Source of the DNA: Christensenellaceae bacterium
GTDB lineage: Bacteria > Bacillota > Clostridia > Christensenellales > Aristaeellaceae
Direction: 5' to 3'
DNA length: 45,864 bases
NCBI GenBank assembly: GCA_020025205.1
Contig: JAHHSO010000013.1
Location: forward strand, 1 to 45,864
This document shows positions 16,006-24,059 of this stretch, in pieces (the stretch's first letter is position 1; each line of letters starts with the position of its first letter). The notes below the pieces were generated by a model that was given only the letters and a program-made list of their open reading frames with translations, had not been told where the DNA came from and searched no databases. The position numbers and the translations under genes were made by a program.

Positions 16006-16461
16006 ATGATTCTAAAAATTGAAAACACGGAAGATAAAGAACGCATTTGCCGCTGCATTTTGGCAGAACTTCCAGGCTGGTTTGGACTGGAGGAAAGCAC
16101 GCAGGAGTATATCAGAGAGAGCAGAATGATGCCGTTCTGGGCAGACGTGGAAGATGGGCGAGCTTTAGGGTTTGCGGCTATGAAGGAAACCAGTCCATAT
16201 GCTGCAGAGATTTATGTGATGGGCGTTTTGCCGGAAGCGCACCGCCGCGGAATCGGAAAGCAGCTTTTTGAATGTCTGCATCAGGCGGCAAAGGATGAGG
16301 GCAAATTGTTTTTGCAGGTAAAGACGGTTAAGCAGGGATGTTATCCCGAATACGACCAGACCAATGCATTTTATAAGGCACTGGGTTTTATAGAACTGGA
16401 AGTGCTTGAAACGCTGTGGGACCCGTGGAATCCATGCCAGGTGTATGTGAGGACGGTTTAA
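16006..16461 (+). CDS. GNAT-family N-acetyltransferase
   Basis: 151 aa, a full GNAT domain. ATG 16006 has AAAGGAGA about ten bases upstream. The acetyl-CoA pyrophosphate loop is EAHRRGIGKQLF (~82-93), preceded by the beta-4 strand AEIYVMGVLP; FYKALGF near residue 125 is the usual motif B. Such enzymes transfer acetyl groups to amines of small molecules or proteins; the acceptor cannot be inferred. Stands alone between the ABC operon terminator and the ATP synthase promoter. Confidence 0.88.
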   Translation: MILKIENTEDKERICRCILAELPGWFGLEESTQEYIRESRMMPFWADVEDGRALGFAAMKETSPYAAEIYVMGVLPEAHRRGIGKQLFECLHQAAKDEGKLFLQVKTVKQGCYPEYDQTNAFYKALGFIELEVLETLWDPWNPCQVYVRTV

Positions 16462-16646
16462 ACAGTATAGTTACAGAAAAATTGAAAGAGATCAGGGAAA
16501 TGAGCTTTCAGCCAAAGCGCTGAGCCGGATACGGCACAATGAGTGCGATGAAAAAGAAAAAACGGACAGTGGTGTTTTGTTAGCAAATTAACAATATAGG
16601 ATACCTGTCAGGTTGTATTTTCTGCTTTATACAAGCCCTTTCATCG

Positions 16647-16675
16647 TTGACTGTTGAAGAACGGCGTGATATAAT
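16647..16675 (+). promoter_or_regulatory. Sigma A promoter of the ATP synthase operon
   Basis: -35 TTGACT (16647-16652), 17-base spacer, -10 TATAAT (16670-16675). It lies ~70 bases before the first gene of the cluster. Confidence 0.88.
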
Positions 16676-16743
16676 AAAAATGGAATTTTGAGAGAAAATG
16701 GATAAGAATTGGGACAAAAAACTGTGAATTGCGGGAGCGTAAT

Positions 16744-16998
16744 ATGAAGGGATTGAATATGCTTGTCTGGCTGATGCAGCTGGGCATGAGCGTTGTCATG
16801 CCGCTTGTTGGATTCACATGGATTGCCATTTATCTGCGCGGCCGGTTTCAGCTTGGCGTGTGGATTATTTTTGTGGGGCTGATTGTCGGCCTCATCTGCG
16901 CGGTGGACGGCTTCAGATATTCGTTGAAAGCGATGGAGCTGATGGATAAGAATAACGCGAAGAAATCCTCTGATCCGCGCAGAAAGCAGGGGAGGTAA
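16744..16998 (+). CDS. atpZ: AtpZ/AtpI-like small membrane protein
   Basis: 84 aa from ATG 16744, six bases after GGGAG. Two membrane helices (about residues 5-29 and 36-58) and a basic tail. The position as first gene of the ATP synthase operon, just before atpI, and the two-helix form match AtpZ, a small accessory protein that with AtpI is proposed to aid c-ring assembly or cation supply. Sequence motifs are weak, so the name rests mainly on context. Confidence 0.72.
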   Translation: MKGLNMLVWLMQLGMSVVMPLVGFTWIAIYLRGRFQLGVWIIFVGLIVGLICAVDGFRYSLKAMELMDKNNAKKSSDPRRKQGR

Positions 16999-17001
16999 AG
17001 G

Positions 17002-17400
17002 ATGGATCAAAGAAAATTTGTGCTGCGCCAGACAGGCATGATTGCCATTGGCGAGGCGGTCGGTGTGGCGCTGATGTTTGGCGCATTTGTCCTCATGGGG
17101 AAGTTTGACAGGACAGTCGTCTGGGGCGGCGTGATTGGCGGCATCCTGGCTGTACTCAATTTCTTTCTCATGGCGGTGAACCTTAATTTGGCGGCAGACA
17201 GGGCGACGCAGCAGGATGTCAAGTCTGGAAAGGCACTTGTTCAAACATCCTATATTTTCAGGCTTGCAGGGCTCTTCCTGATCTTATTTGTGTGTGTGAA
17301 GAGCGGGCTGTGTCAGGTGTTTGCGGCGGTGATTCCGCTGCTGTTTGTTCGGCCGATTCTTGCGATTACGGAATTTTTCAGAAAGGATAAACAGTCATGA
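17002..17400 (+). CDS. atpI: ATP synthase protein I
   Basis: 132 aa; ATG 17002 follows GGGGAGG by six bases. Four hydrophobic segments and a basic N-terminus, as in AtpI, a chaperone-like protein for c-ring assembly. Its stop overlaps the atpB start by four bases (ATGA), so the two are translationally coupled. Confidence 0.8.
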   Translation: MDQRKFVLRQTGMIAIGEAVGVALMFGAFVLMGKFDRTVVWGGVIGGILAVLNFFLMAVNLNLAADRATQQDVKSGKALVQTSYIFRLAGLFLILFVCVKSGLCQVFAAVIPLLFVRPILAITEFFRKDKQS

Positions 17401-18305
17401 ATCTGAATGTAACCGGCGCATTTGTTTACTTTACGATTCCCATTTTCGGTGGTATTCCCATCACGCAGACGACGGTTTCTTCGCTGCTTGTCACCATTTT
17501 GCTGGTCGTCCTGTCCATGAAACTGGGAAAGAACCTCAAAAAGAAGAATCCTTCCGGCACACAGGTGCTTGTGGAAAAGGGTGTTTCCATGCTCTATGGC
17601 ATGGTGGAAGAGACAATGGGCGCACATAATCTGCATTGGACTCCATTCATTGGCACCATTTTCCTCAGCAGTCTTTTCGGCAGTTTGATCGGCCTGACGG
17701 GATTTTTCCGTTCGATGACGGCAGATCTGAGCTGCACGCTGACATGGGCGCTGATGGTGTCTGTCATCATCTGGTATGTGAGCATCAAGAATAACGGCCT
17801 GCTTGGCTGGCTCAAGGGTTTTACGGAGCCGATTGTCGTGATGACGCCTATGAATATTGTGGGCGAAATTGCGCAGCCTGCCTCCATGGCATTCCGTCAT
17901 TTCGGCAACGTGGCGGGCGGCGGTGTCATCATGAGCATTCTGTATTTGGCGTTTTCGATGCTGTCCAGTTTAGTGCTGGGCGCGGTATCTGGAAATGGCA
18001 TTCTTGTTCCGCTGGTACTGCTTGCTGTAGGCGGTGCGCTCCTGTGGAAGTTTAAAACGAACGGGAAAAAGCGCCATGTGATTTTCGGCGGGCTGACAGC
18101 TGTTCTGGGCTTCTTCGGTCTTTTGCAGACGCTTGGCCTGCTGTCCGGCGTGCCGATTCTGGCGCTGGGCATTCCAGCTGTGCTTTCCTGCTACTTTGAC
18201 CTGTTCTCCGGTTTTGTACAGGCATATGTCTTTACGCTGCTGACCATGGTTTATATTGGAAATTCCTGCCCGCCTCCCGAACAGGAAGAGGCTGTGCAGA
18301 TTTAA
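17397..18305 (+). CDS. atpB: ATP synthase Fo subunit a (long form)
   Basis: 302 aa, against roughly 220-270 for most bacterial relatives. The essential Arg that faces the c-ring is Arg167 in SMAFRHFGNVAGG; Gln275 in SGFVQAYVFTLLTMVYIG corresponds to the conserved Gln of the last helix. Between these, residues ~196-250 are additional: two hydrophobic stretches (GILVPLVLLAVGGALLW and HVIFGGLTAVLGFFGLL) joined by a short basic loop TNGKKRH, which looks like an extra helical hairpin between helices 5 and 6. The subunit provides the ion half-channels. Coupled to atpI by overlap. Confidence 0.93.
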   Translation: MNLNVTGAFVYFTIPIFGGIPITQTTVSSLLVTILLVVLSMKLGKNLKKKNPSGTQVLVEKGVSMLYGMVEETMGAHNLHWTPFIGTIFLSSLFGSLIGLTGFFRSMTADLSCTLTWALMVSVIIWYVSIKNNGLLGWLKGFTEPIVVMTPMNIVGEIAQPASMAFRHFGNVAGGGVIMSILYLAFSMLSSLVLGAVSGNGILVPLVLLAVGGALLWKFKTNGKKRHVIFGGLTAVLGFFGLLQTLGLLSGVPILALGIPAVLSCYFDLFSGFVQAYVFTLLTMVYIGNSCPPPEQEEAVQI

Positions 18306-18347
18306 TTTCACGACACTACAATCAGTAAATATTTAGGAGGAACTTGT

Positions 18348-18596
18348 ATGGAAATTTTGGCGAATGCGATTGCGGTTGCCGGCAAGGCAATTGGTGCGGG
18401 TCTGTGCATGGGCATCGGTGCTATCGGACCGGGCGTTGGTGAAGGTAATGCTGTTGGCAAAGCGCTGGAGGGCATGGCTCGTCAGCCGGAGATGGCTGGT
18501 ACACTGCGTTCCACGATGATCATGGGCTGCGCAATCGCTGAGACGACGGGTATTTACTCCCTGCTCATCGCATTCCTGATTCTCTTTGCACTGTAA
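18348..18596 (+). CDS. atpE: ATP synthase Fo subunit c with two-carboxylate ion site
   Basis: 82 aa; ATG 18348 follows AGGAGG. Two helices joined by the polar loop ARQP (44-47). Ion-site residues: Glu65 in AIAETTGIYS plus Glu32 in GPGVGEGN, with Thr66, Thr67 and Tyr70. In sodium-dependent Ilyobacter c subunits position 32 is Gln with Glu65, Ser66 and Tyr70. Glu at both 32 and 65 matches the two-carboxylate type described for the Fusobacterium nucleatum rotor, also Na+-coupled. The predicted coupling ion is therefore sodium; Thr for Ser at 66 is a mild change. The ring drives rotation of gamma. Confidence 0.96.
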   Translation: MEILANAIAVAGKAIGAGLCMGIGAIGPGVGEGNAVGKALEGMARQPEMAGTLRSTMIMGCAIAETTGIYSLLIAFLILFAL

Positions 18597-18636
18597 TTTC
18601 GCTCTGTAAGGTTTCCCATACGAGAGGAGCGATATA

Positions 18637-19143
18637 GTGGGACAGTTTGAAAGCTTTATTGGTGTAGACTTTTGGACAGCGCTGTTCATTCTGCTCAATA
18701 CGCTTGTCATCTTCGTGGTGGCGAAAAAGTATCTGTTTAAACCGGTACATGAGCTGATTGAGTCGCGCCAGAAGGAAATTGACGGCATGTATGACGAGGC
18801 GGGCAAGGCAAAAAGCGATGCTCAGGCACTTCAGGCTGAGTACGAAGAAAAGCTTTCCGCTGCGCGTGTCACCTCCGAGCGCATGATGCAGGAAGCGGTT
18901 ACCCGCGGCCAGGCGCGCGAAGAGGAAATTGTCCGTCAGGCGAACGCACAGGCATCTGCCATTTTATCCAGGGCGGAAGCCGATGCTGCAATGGAAAAGA
19001 AACGGGCCATCAACGACGCGAAGGACGAAATTGCCGGCATGGCTATGGCAATTGCAGGCAAAGTTGTCGGGCGCGAGCTGAACGAAAAGGATCAGACGGA
19101 GTTGGTGGATCACTTCATTGATGAATTGGGTGATAAAGCATGA
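18637..19143 (+). CDS. atpF: ATP synthase Fo subunit b
   Basis: 168 aa with a GTG start at 18637, seven bases after AGGAG. One N-terminal membrane helix (~12-32) followed by a long charged helix (about 40-150) that forms the peripheral stalk dimer tying delta and alpha to subunit a. Its stop overlaps the atpH start (ATGA at 19140). Confidence 0.94.
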   Translation: MGQFESFIGVDFWTALFILLNTLVIFVVAKKYLFKPVHELIESRQKEIDGMYDEAGKAKSDAQALQAEYEEKLSAARVTSERMMQEAVTRGQAREEEIVRQANAQASAILSRAEADAAMEKKRAINDAKDEIAGMAMAIAGKVVGRELNEKDQTELVDHFIDELGDKA

Positions 19144-19679
19144 CCCAGATCGCAAGCGTATATGCTAAGGCGCTGTACAGCCTTGCCAGGGAAGACGGGC
19201 TTTGCGAACGCATTCGCACAGAGCTTGAGGCCTTCTGTGAAGCGTTTAAAAATGAGCCGGAATTTCTGAAGCTTCTATCGACGCCAAGCATATCCAAAGA
19301 AGAACGCTTAAAAATCATTGACGACAGCTTTGGCGGCAAGACGACGCCGTATCTGCTCAATTTCATGAAGATCCTCACGGAAAACGGGTATATGCGCCAG
19401 TTTCCGGCATGCTGCGAGGCATATCGCGGCTTCTACAATGAGGATCACGGCATCATGGCGGTGAAAGCCGTCACGGCTGTGCCCATGAGCAGCGAACAGA
19501 TCACGAAACTCTGCGCCAAGCTTTGCAGGATGACGGGCAAGCAGATCGATCTTCATAATGAGATTGACCCGCGCTGTCTGGGCGGCGTTCGTCTAGATTA
19601 TGAAGGCAAGCAGGTAGACGATACGATTGTGCATCGTCTCAATGAGATCCGCAGTCTTCTTGCAAACACCGTACTCTGA
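19140..19679 (+). CDS. atpH: ATP synthase F1 subunit delta
   Basis: 179 aa, usual length. N-terminal helical bundle beginning IASVYAKALYSLA and the C-terminal signature DPRCLGGVRLDYEGKQVDDT, which matches the delta family. Links the peripheral stalk to the top of F1. Coupled to atpF by a four-base overlap. Confidence 0.94.
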   Translation: MTQIASVYAKALYSLAREDGLCERIRTELEAFCEAFKNEPEFLKLLSTPSISKEERLKIIDDSFGGKTTPYLLNFMKILTENGYMRQFPACCEAYRGFYNEDHGIMAVKAVTAVPMSSEQITKLCAKLCRMTGKQIDLHNEIDPRCLGGVRLDYEGKQVDDTIVHRLNEIRSLLANTVL

Positions 19680-19699
19680 TTGAAGAAAGCAGGGAAGGT

Positions 19700-21211
19700 A
19701 TGGAATTAAGACCCGAAGAGATTACAAAAATAATCCGCAGTCAGATTAAAAACTATGAACATAAACTCGAAACCAGTGAGACCGGCTCCATCATTCTGGT
19801 GGGCGACGGTATTGCCCGCGCCAGCGGACTGGACAAGTGCATGGCTAACGAACTGGTCGAGTTTGAGAACGGCGAATACGGCATGGCGCTGAACCTCGAA
19901 GAGGATTCCGTCTCCATCGTCATTCTGGGCAGCGACAAGGGACTGCATGAAGGCAGCACCGTGAAGCGCACGGGACGCGTTGTTTCCGTTCCAGTGGGCG
20001 AAGCGATGATTGGCCGCGTGGTCAATGCGCTGGGGCAGCCTGTTGATGGAAAAGGTGTCATCAAGACGAGTGAAATGCGTCCGATTGAAAGCCCGGCACC
20101 GGGCATCATTGAACGCAAAAGCGTCAGCGTTCCGCTTCAGACGGGCATCAAGGCAATCGACTCTATGATCCCGATTGGACGCGGACAGCGTGAGCTGATC
20201 ATTGGCGACCGCCAGACCGGCAAAACCGCTATCGCCACCGACACCATTATGAACCAGAAGGGCAAGGATGTTATCTGCATTTACGTTGCCATCGGTCAGA
20301 AGAACTCGACCGTGGCGCAGCTGGTTGAGCAGCTGACCCGTGCAGGCGCAATGGACTACACCATTATCGTCAGCGCGACAGCTTCCGAATTGGCTCCGAT
20401 GCAGTATATCGCGCCATATTCCGGCTGCACCATGGGCGAATACTTCATGAAGCAGGGCAAGGATGTTCTGATTGTCTATGATGACTTGTCCAAGCACGCC
20501 GTGGCGTATCGCGCCCTGTCGCTGCTGATCCGCCGTCCGCCGGGACGCGAGGCATATCCGGGCGATGTCTTCTATCTGCACAGCCGTCTTCTGGAGCGTG
20601 CGGCACGCATGGCGCCTGAATATGGCGGCGGCAGCTTGACTGCCCTTCCGATTATCGAGACGCAGGCGGGCGATGTGTCTGCATACATTCCGACAAACGT
20701 CATTTCCATTACAGATGGACAAATCTTCCTGGAGAGCGAGTTGTTCCATGCGGGCATTATGCCGGCTGTCAACCCGGGTATTTCTGTGTCCCGCGTCGGC
20801 GGCAATGCACAGATCAAGGCCATGAAGAAGGTTGCCGGTTCCCTGAAGCTGATTTACAGCCAGTACCGCGAGCTGCAGAGCTTTGCACAGTTCGGCAGCG
20901 ATCTGGATGCCGACACCAAGGCGCGCCTTTCTCAGGGAGAGCGCGTGGTGGAGGTGCTCAAGCAGGGACGCGATCAGCCCATCGACGTGGAAAAGCAGGT
21001 TTGCATTCTCTATGCCGTGATTAACAACTACATGACCGAAGTGCCGGTGGAGCGCGTGGCCGAATATGAAAAGGGTCTGTATGCGCGTCTGGATGCCCAG
21101 CATCCCGATATTCTGGAGACGATCCGCACAACGGGCAAGTTTGAAAAAGAAACCGAAGAGAAACTTTCTGCTGCCCTCAAGCAGTACACGAAGGACTTTC
21201 TCGCTCAATAA
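19700..21211 (+). CDS. atpA: ATP synthase F1 subunit alpha
   Basis: 503 aa, typical. Walker A GDRQTGKTA (~170), the alpha signature ending PGREAYPGDVFYLHSRLLERAA, and PAVNPGISVSRVGGNAQ. Alpha subunits bind non-exchanged nucleotide and alternate with beta in the F1 hexamer. ATG 19700 is preceded closely by AGGGAAGG, a short spacing. Confidence 0.98.
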   Translation: MELRPEEITKIIRSQIKNYEHKLETSETGSIILVGDGIARASGLDKCMANELVEFENGEYGMALNLEEDSVSIVILGSDKGLHEGSTVKRTGRVVSVPVGEAMIGRVVNALGQPVDGKGVIKTSEMRPIESPAPGIIERKSVSVPLQTGIKAIDSMIPIGRGQRELIIGDRQTGKTAIATDTIMNQKGKDVICIYVAIGQKNSTVAQLVEQLTRAGAMDYTIIVSATASELAPMQYIAPYSGCTMGEYFMKQGKDVLIVYDDLSKHAVAYRALSLLIRRPPGREAYPGDVFYLHSRLLERAARMAPEYGGGSLTALPIIETQAGDVSAYIPTNVISITDGQIFLESELFHAGIMPAVNPGISVSRVGGNAQIKAMKKVAGSLKLIYSQYRELQSFAQFGSDLDADTKARLSQGERVVEVLKQGRDQPIDVEKQVCILYAVINNYMTEVPVERVAEYEKGLYARLDAQHPDILETIRTTGKFEKETEEKLSAALKQYTKDFLAQ

Positions 21212-21229
21212 AGAAGGAGGAAGGTAACG

Positions 21230-22087
21230 ATGGCTGGCGCTTCCATGAAGGATATCAAGCTGCGCATTAAAAGCGTAGAAAGCACCATGCAGATCACCAA
21301 GGCGATGGAACTCGTCGCTTCCTCCAAGCTCAGAAAGGCAAAAGAGCGTCAGGAGCGCTGCCGCCCGTATTTTACGGGACTGAAAGATACGCTTACCCGT
21401 ATTGAAACGGCAACCAACGATTTTTCTTCGCCGTTTCAGGAAAAGCGCGAGGTCAAAAAGCAGTGTCTCATCGTGATTGCGGGCGACAGAGGATTGGCCG
21501 GTGGATACAACAGCAATGTTTTCAAAGCTGTGTCAGAGCTGCTTGCAGGCGGAACGCCTACATGCGTTCTGCCCATCGGCAGGCGCGCGGTGGATTTCTT
21601 TTCCCGCAAAGGCGTGGAAATGCTCACAACTGCGTTTGCCGAGGCAGAAGATGTGTCTATTCCGGACTGCTTCAGCATCAGCAATCTGGTGACCAAGGGC
21701 TATCTGAGCGGACAGTTTGACAAAGTGTCCATCGTTTATACGCGGTTTGTCTCCATGCTGACGCAGACACCGGTTTGCGAATGCCTGCTTCCTCTTGAAG
21801 CCTGTCGGGCTGAAAAGCGGGAAACGGGTCTGCATCCGCTTGTCCTGTATGAGCCGAGCCCGACAGCCGTGTATAATGCCATTGTGCCCAACTATATCGC
21901 TGGCATGATCTATGGCTCCATGTGCGAATCTGTCGCCAGCGAGCTGGGAGCCCGCCGGACTGCTATGGATGCGGCGAGCAAGAATGCGGCGGAGATGATC
22001 GAAGATTTGAGCCTGCATTATAATCGTGCCCGTCAGGGCGCAATCACGCAGGAAATTACGGAGATTGTCGCGGGCGCGGAGCATTGA
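21230..22087 (+). CDS. atpG: ATP synthase F1 subunit gamma
   Basis: 285 aa, usual length. Ends of the protein form the rotating coiled coil: N-terminal MKDIKLRIKSVESTMQITKA and C-terminal ARRTAMDAASKNAAEMI, both conserved. ATG 21230 lies eight bases after AAGGAGGA. Transmits c-ring rotation into the catalytic hexamer. Confidence 0.97.
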   Translation: MAGASMKDIKLRIKSVESTMQITKAMELVASSKLRKAKERQERCRPYFTGLKDTLTRIETATNDFSSPFQEKREVKKQCLIVIAGDRGLAGGYNSNVFKAVSELLAGGTPTCVLPIGRRAVDFFSRKGVEMLTTAFAEAEDVSIPDCFSISNLVTKGYLSGQFDKVSIVYTRFVSMLTQTPVCECLLPLEACRAEKRETGLHPLVLYEPSPTAVYNAIVPNYIAGMIYGSMCESVASELGARRTAMDAASKNAAEMIEDLSLHYNRARQGAITQEITEIVAGAEH

Positions 22088-22105
22088 GGATAAAGGAGCA
22101 ACGCT

Positions 22106-23509
22106 ATGGCTAAAGGAAGCATCGGTACCGTGACCCAGGTGATTGGTCCGGTACTGGATATCAGGTTTAACGATGGCGAACTGCCTCAGCTTTTGAATGC
22201 TATTGAGGTTGAAAATGGCGACAAAAAGCTGACGGTGGAGGTGGCACAGCACATCGGAGACGATGTGGTGCGCTGCATCGCCATGAGCAGCACCGACGGA
22301 CTCACGCGCGGTGCAAAAGCGGTTGATACAGGCTCTGCGATCACCGTTCCGGTGGGCGAGAAGTGTCTGGGCCGTATTTTTAACCTTCTGGGCGAGCCGG
22401 TGGACAACCAGCCGGCCCCCAAGGACGTTGAGCGCTGGGCGATTCACCGTGACCCGCCGCCCTACGATGAACAGGAGACATCTGCTGAAATTCTGGAAAC
22501 GGGCATCAAGGTCGTTGACCTGATTGCGCCGTATGCCAAAGGCGGAAAGATTGGCCTGTTCGGCGGCGCTGGCGTCGGCAAGACCGTCCTCATCATGGAG
22601 CTGATCAACAACGTCGCCAAGAAGCACGGCGGTCTGTCCGTGTTCACAGGCGTTGGAGAGCGCACCCGTGAAGGCAACGACCTGTACAACGAAATGAAGG
22701 AGAGCGGGGTTCTGAACAAGACTGCTCTGGTCTATGGTCAGATGAATGAGCCGCCGGGAGCACGTATGCGCGTTGGCCTGTCCGGCTTGACGATGGCAGA
22801 ATACTTCCGCGACCGCGAAGGCCAGGACGTTCTGCTCTTCATTGACAACATTTTCCGCTTTACGCAGGCGGGTTCTGAGGTGTCTGCACTGCTGGGCCGC
22901 ATGCCCAGCGCCGTTGGCTATCAGCCAACACTGGCTACCGAGATGGGCGCGCTTCAGGAGCGCATCACCTCTACCAAACGCGGCTCAATCACGTCTGTTC
23001 AGGCAGTTTATGTTCCTGCAGACGATTTGACTGACCCGGCCCCGGCCACCACGTTTGCGCATCTGGATGCACAGACGGTTCTGTCCCGCGCAATTTCCTC
23101 TCTTGGCATTTACCCGGCTGTCGATCCGCTGGAATCTTCCAGCCGCATTCTGACACCGGATGTTGTTGGAGAGGAACACTATCAGGTGGCGCGCGGCGTG
23201 CAGCGCATCCTTCAGCGTTATAAGGAGCTGCAGGATATCATCGCGATCATGGGCATGGACGAATTGTCTGAAGAAGACAAGCTGATCGTTTCCCGTGCGC
23301 GTAAGATTCAGCGCTTCCTGTCCCAGCCGTTCAGCGTTGCTGAGCAGTTCACAGGCATGGAGGGCAAATACGTTCCGATTAAGGAAACCATTCGCGGCTT
23401 CAAGGAGATTCTGGAGGGCAAGCACGACGCTCTGCCCGAGAGTGCATTCCTGTTCGTTGGAACAATCGACGAGGCTGTGGCCAAAGCGAAAAAGGGTGAG
23501 CAGGCATGA
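22106..23509 (+). CDS. atpD: ATP synthase F1 subunit beta (catalytic)
   Basis: 467 aa. Walker A GGAGVGKTVL (~152-161), catalytic Glu in GVGERTREGND, Walker B VLLFIDNIFRF, and the DELSEED-equivalent MDELSEEDK intact. This is the site of ATP synthesis or hydrolysis. The stop overlaps the atpC start (ATGA at 23506). Confidence 0.98.
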   Translation: MAKGSIGTVTQVIGPVLDIRFNDGELPQLLNAIEVENGDKKLTVEVAQHIGDDVVRCIAMSSTDGLTRGAKAVDTGSAITVPVGEKCLGRIFNLLGEPVDNQPAPKDVERWAIHRDPPPYDEQETSAEILETGIKVVDLIAPYAKGGKIGLFGGAGVGKTVLIMELINNVAKKHGGLSVFTGVGERTREGNDLYNEMKESGVLNKTALVYGQMNEPPGARMRVGLSGLTMAEYFRDREGQDVLLFIDNIFRFTQAGSEVSALLGRMPSAVGYQPTLATEMGALQERITSTKRGSITSVQAVYVPADDLTDPAPATTFAHLDAQTVLSRAISSLGIYPAVDPLESSSRILTPDVVGEEHYQVARGVQRILQRYKELQDIIAIMGMDELSEEDKLIVSRARKIQRFLSQPFSVAEQFTGMEGKYVPIKETIRGFKEILEGKHDALPESAFLFVGTIDEAVAKAKKGEQA

Positions 23510-23907
23510 ATATGTTCCACCTGACGGTCAGTACGCCGGACGGGCTTCTGTTTGACGGCGAAGTGCAGAGTGTGCGTGCGCGCATGATTGACGGCGACGT
23601 CTGCCTTCTGGCTAAACATGAGGATTATGTGTCGGCTATTGGTGCTGGCGAAGCGGCTATTGTCACGCCAGACGGTCAGACGCGTCGCGCTGCATGTATC
23701 GGCGGTATGCTTGCCATGATTGAAGGCAAGGCGAACCTCATTGCAACCACATTTGAGTGGGCAGATCAAATTGATCTGGAGCGTGCCAAGCGCGCCAAAG
23801 CTGTTGCAGAGGAGCGCATTGCCGCAGCTAAGAATGACAAGCGAGAACTGATGCTTGCAGAAGCGAAGCTTCGTCGTGCGCTGGTGCGTATCGGGGTCAA
23901 GAGCTGA
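23506..23907 (+). CDS. atpC: ATP synthase F1 subunit epsilon
   Basis: 133 aa: an N-terminal beta sandwich (FHLTVSTPDGLLFDGEV start) and a C-terminal two-helix domain rich in Arg and Ala that can inhibit ATP hydrolysis. Last gene of the operon, followed 13 bases later by a terminator. Confidence 0.95.
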   Translation: MNMFHLTVSTPDGLLFDGEVQSVRARMIDGDVCLLAKHEDYVSAIGAGEAAIVTPDGQTRRAACIGGMLAMIEGKANLIATTFEWADQIDLERAKRAKAVAEERIAAAKNDKRELMLAEAKLRRALVRIGVKS

Positions 23908-23920
23908 AATTTATAATTTA

Positions 23921-23954
23921 AACGGTCTTTGCAGAGATGCAGGGCCGTTTTTTT
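23921..23954 (+). terminator. Terminator of the ATP synthase operon
   Basis: AACGGTCT pairs with GGGCCGTT (with G-T pairs), continued by an inner TGCA-GAGA-TGCA hairpin, then seven T. Confidence 0.88.
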
Positions 23955-24022
23955 GATTTACACAATCTGCCGCAAGGATTGCGCGGATGCAGGAAAGCAT
24001 TCGACAAGCGTAGATTAAACAG

Positions 24023-24055
24023 AAAAAAGCTGATGCAAAATACAACAGCTTTTTT
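24023..24055. terminator. Bidirectional terminator at 3' end of the PBP gene
   Basis: AAAAAAGCTG and CAGCTTTTTT form a 10-bp stem; T runs exist in both directions. It would end the minus-strand penicillin-binding protein transcript and back up the atp terminator. Confidence 0.7.
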
Positions 24056-24059
24056 TCTG

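Noticed and set aside
19706..21208. 500-codon minus-strand open frame
   Set aside because: Exact antisense shadow of atpA.
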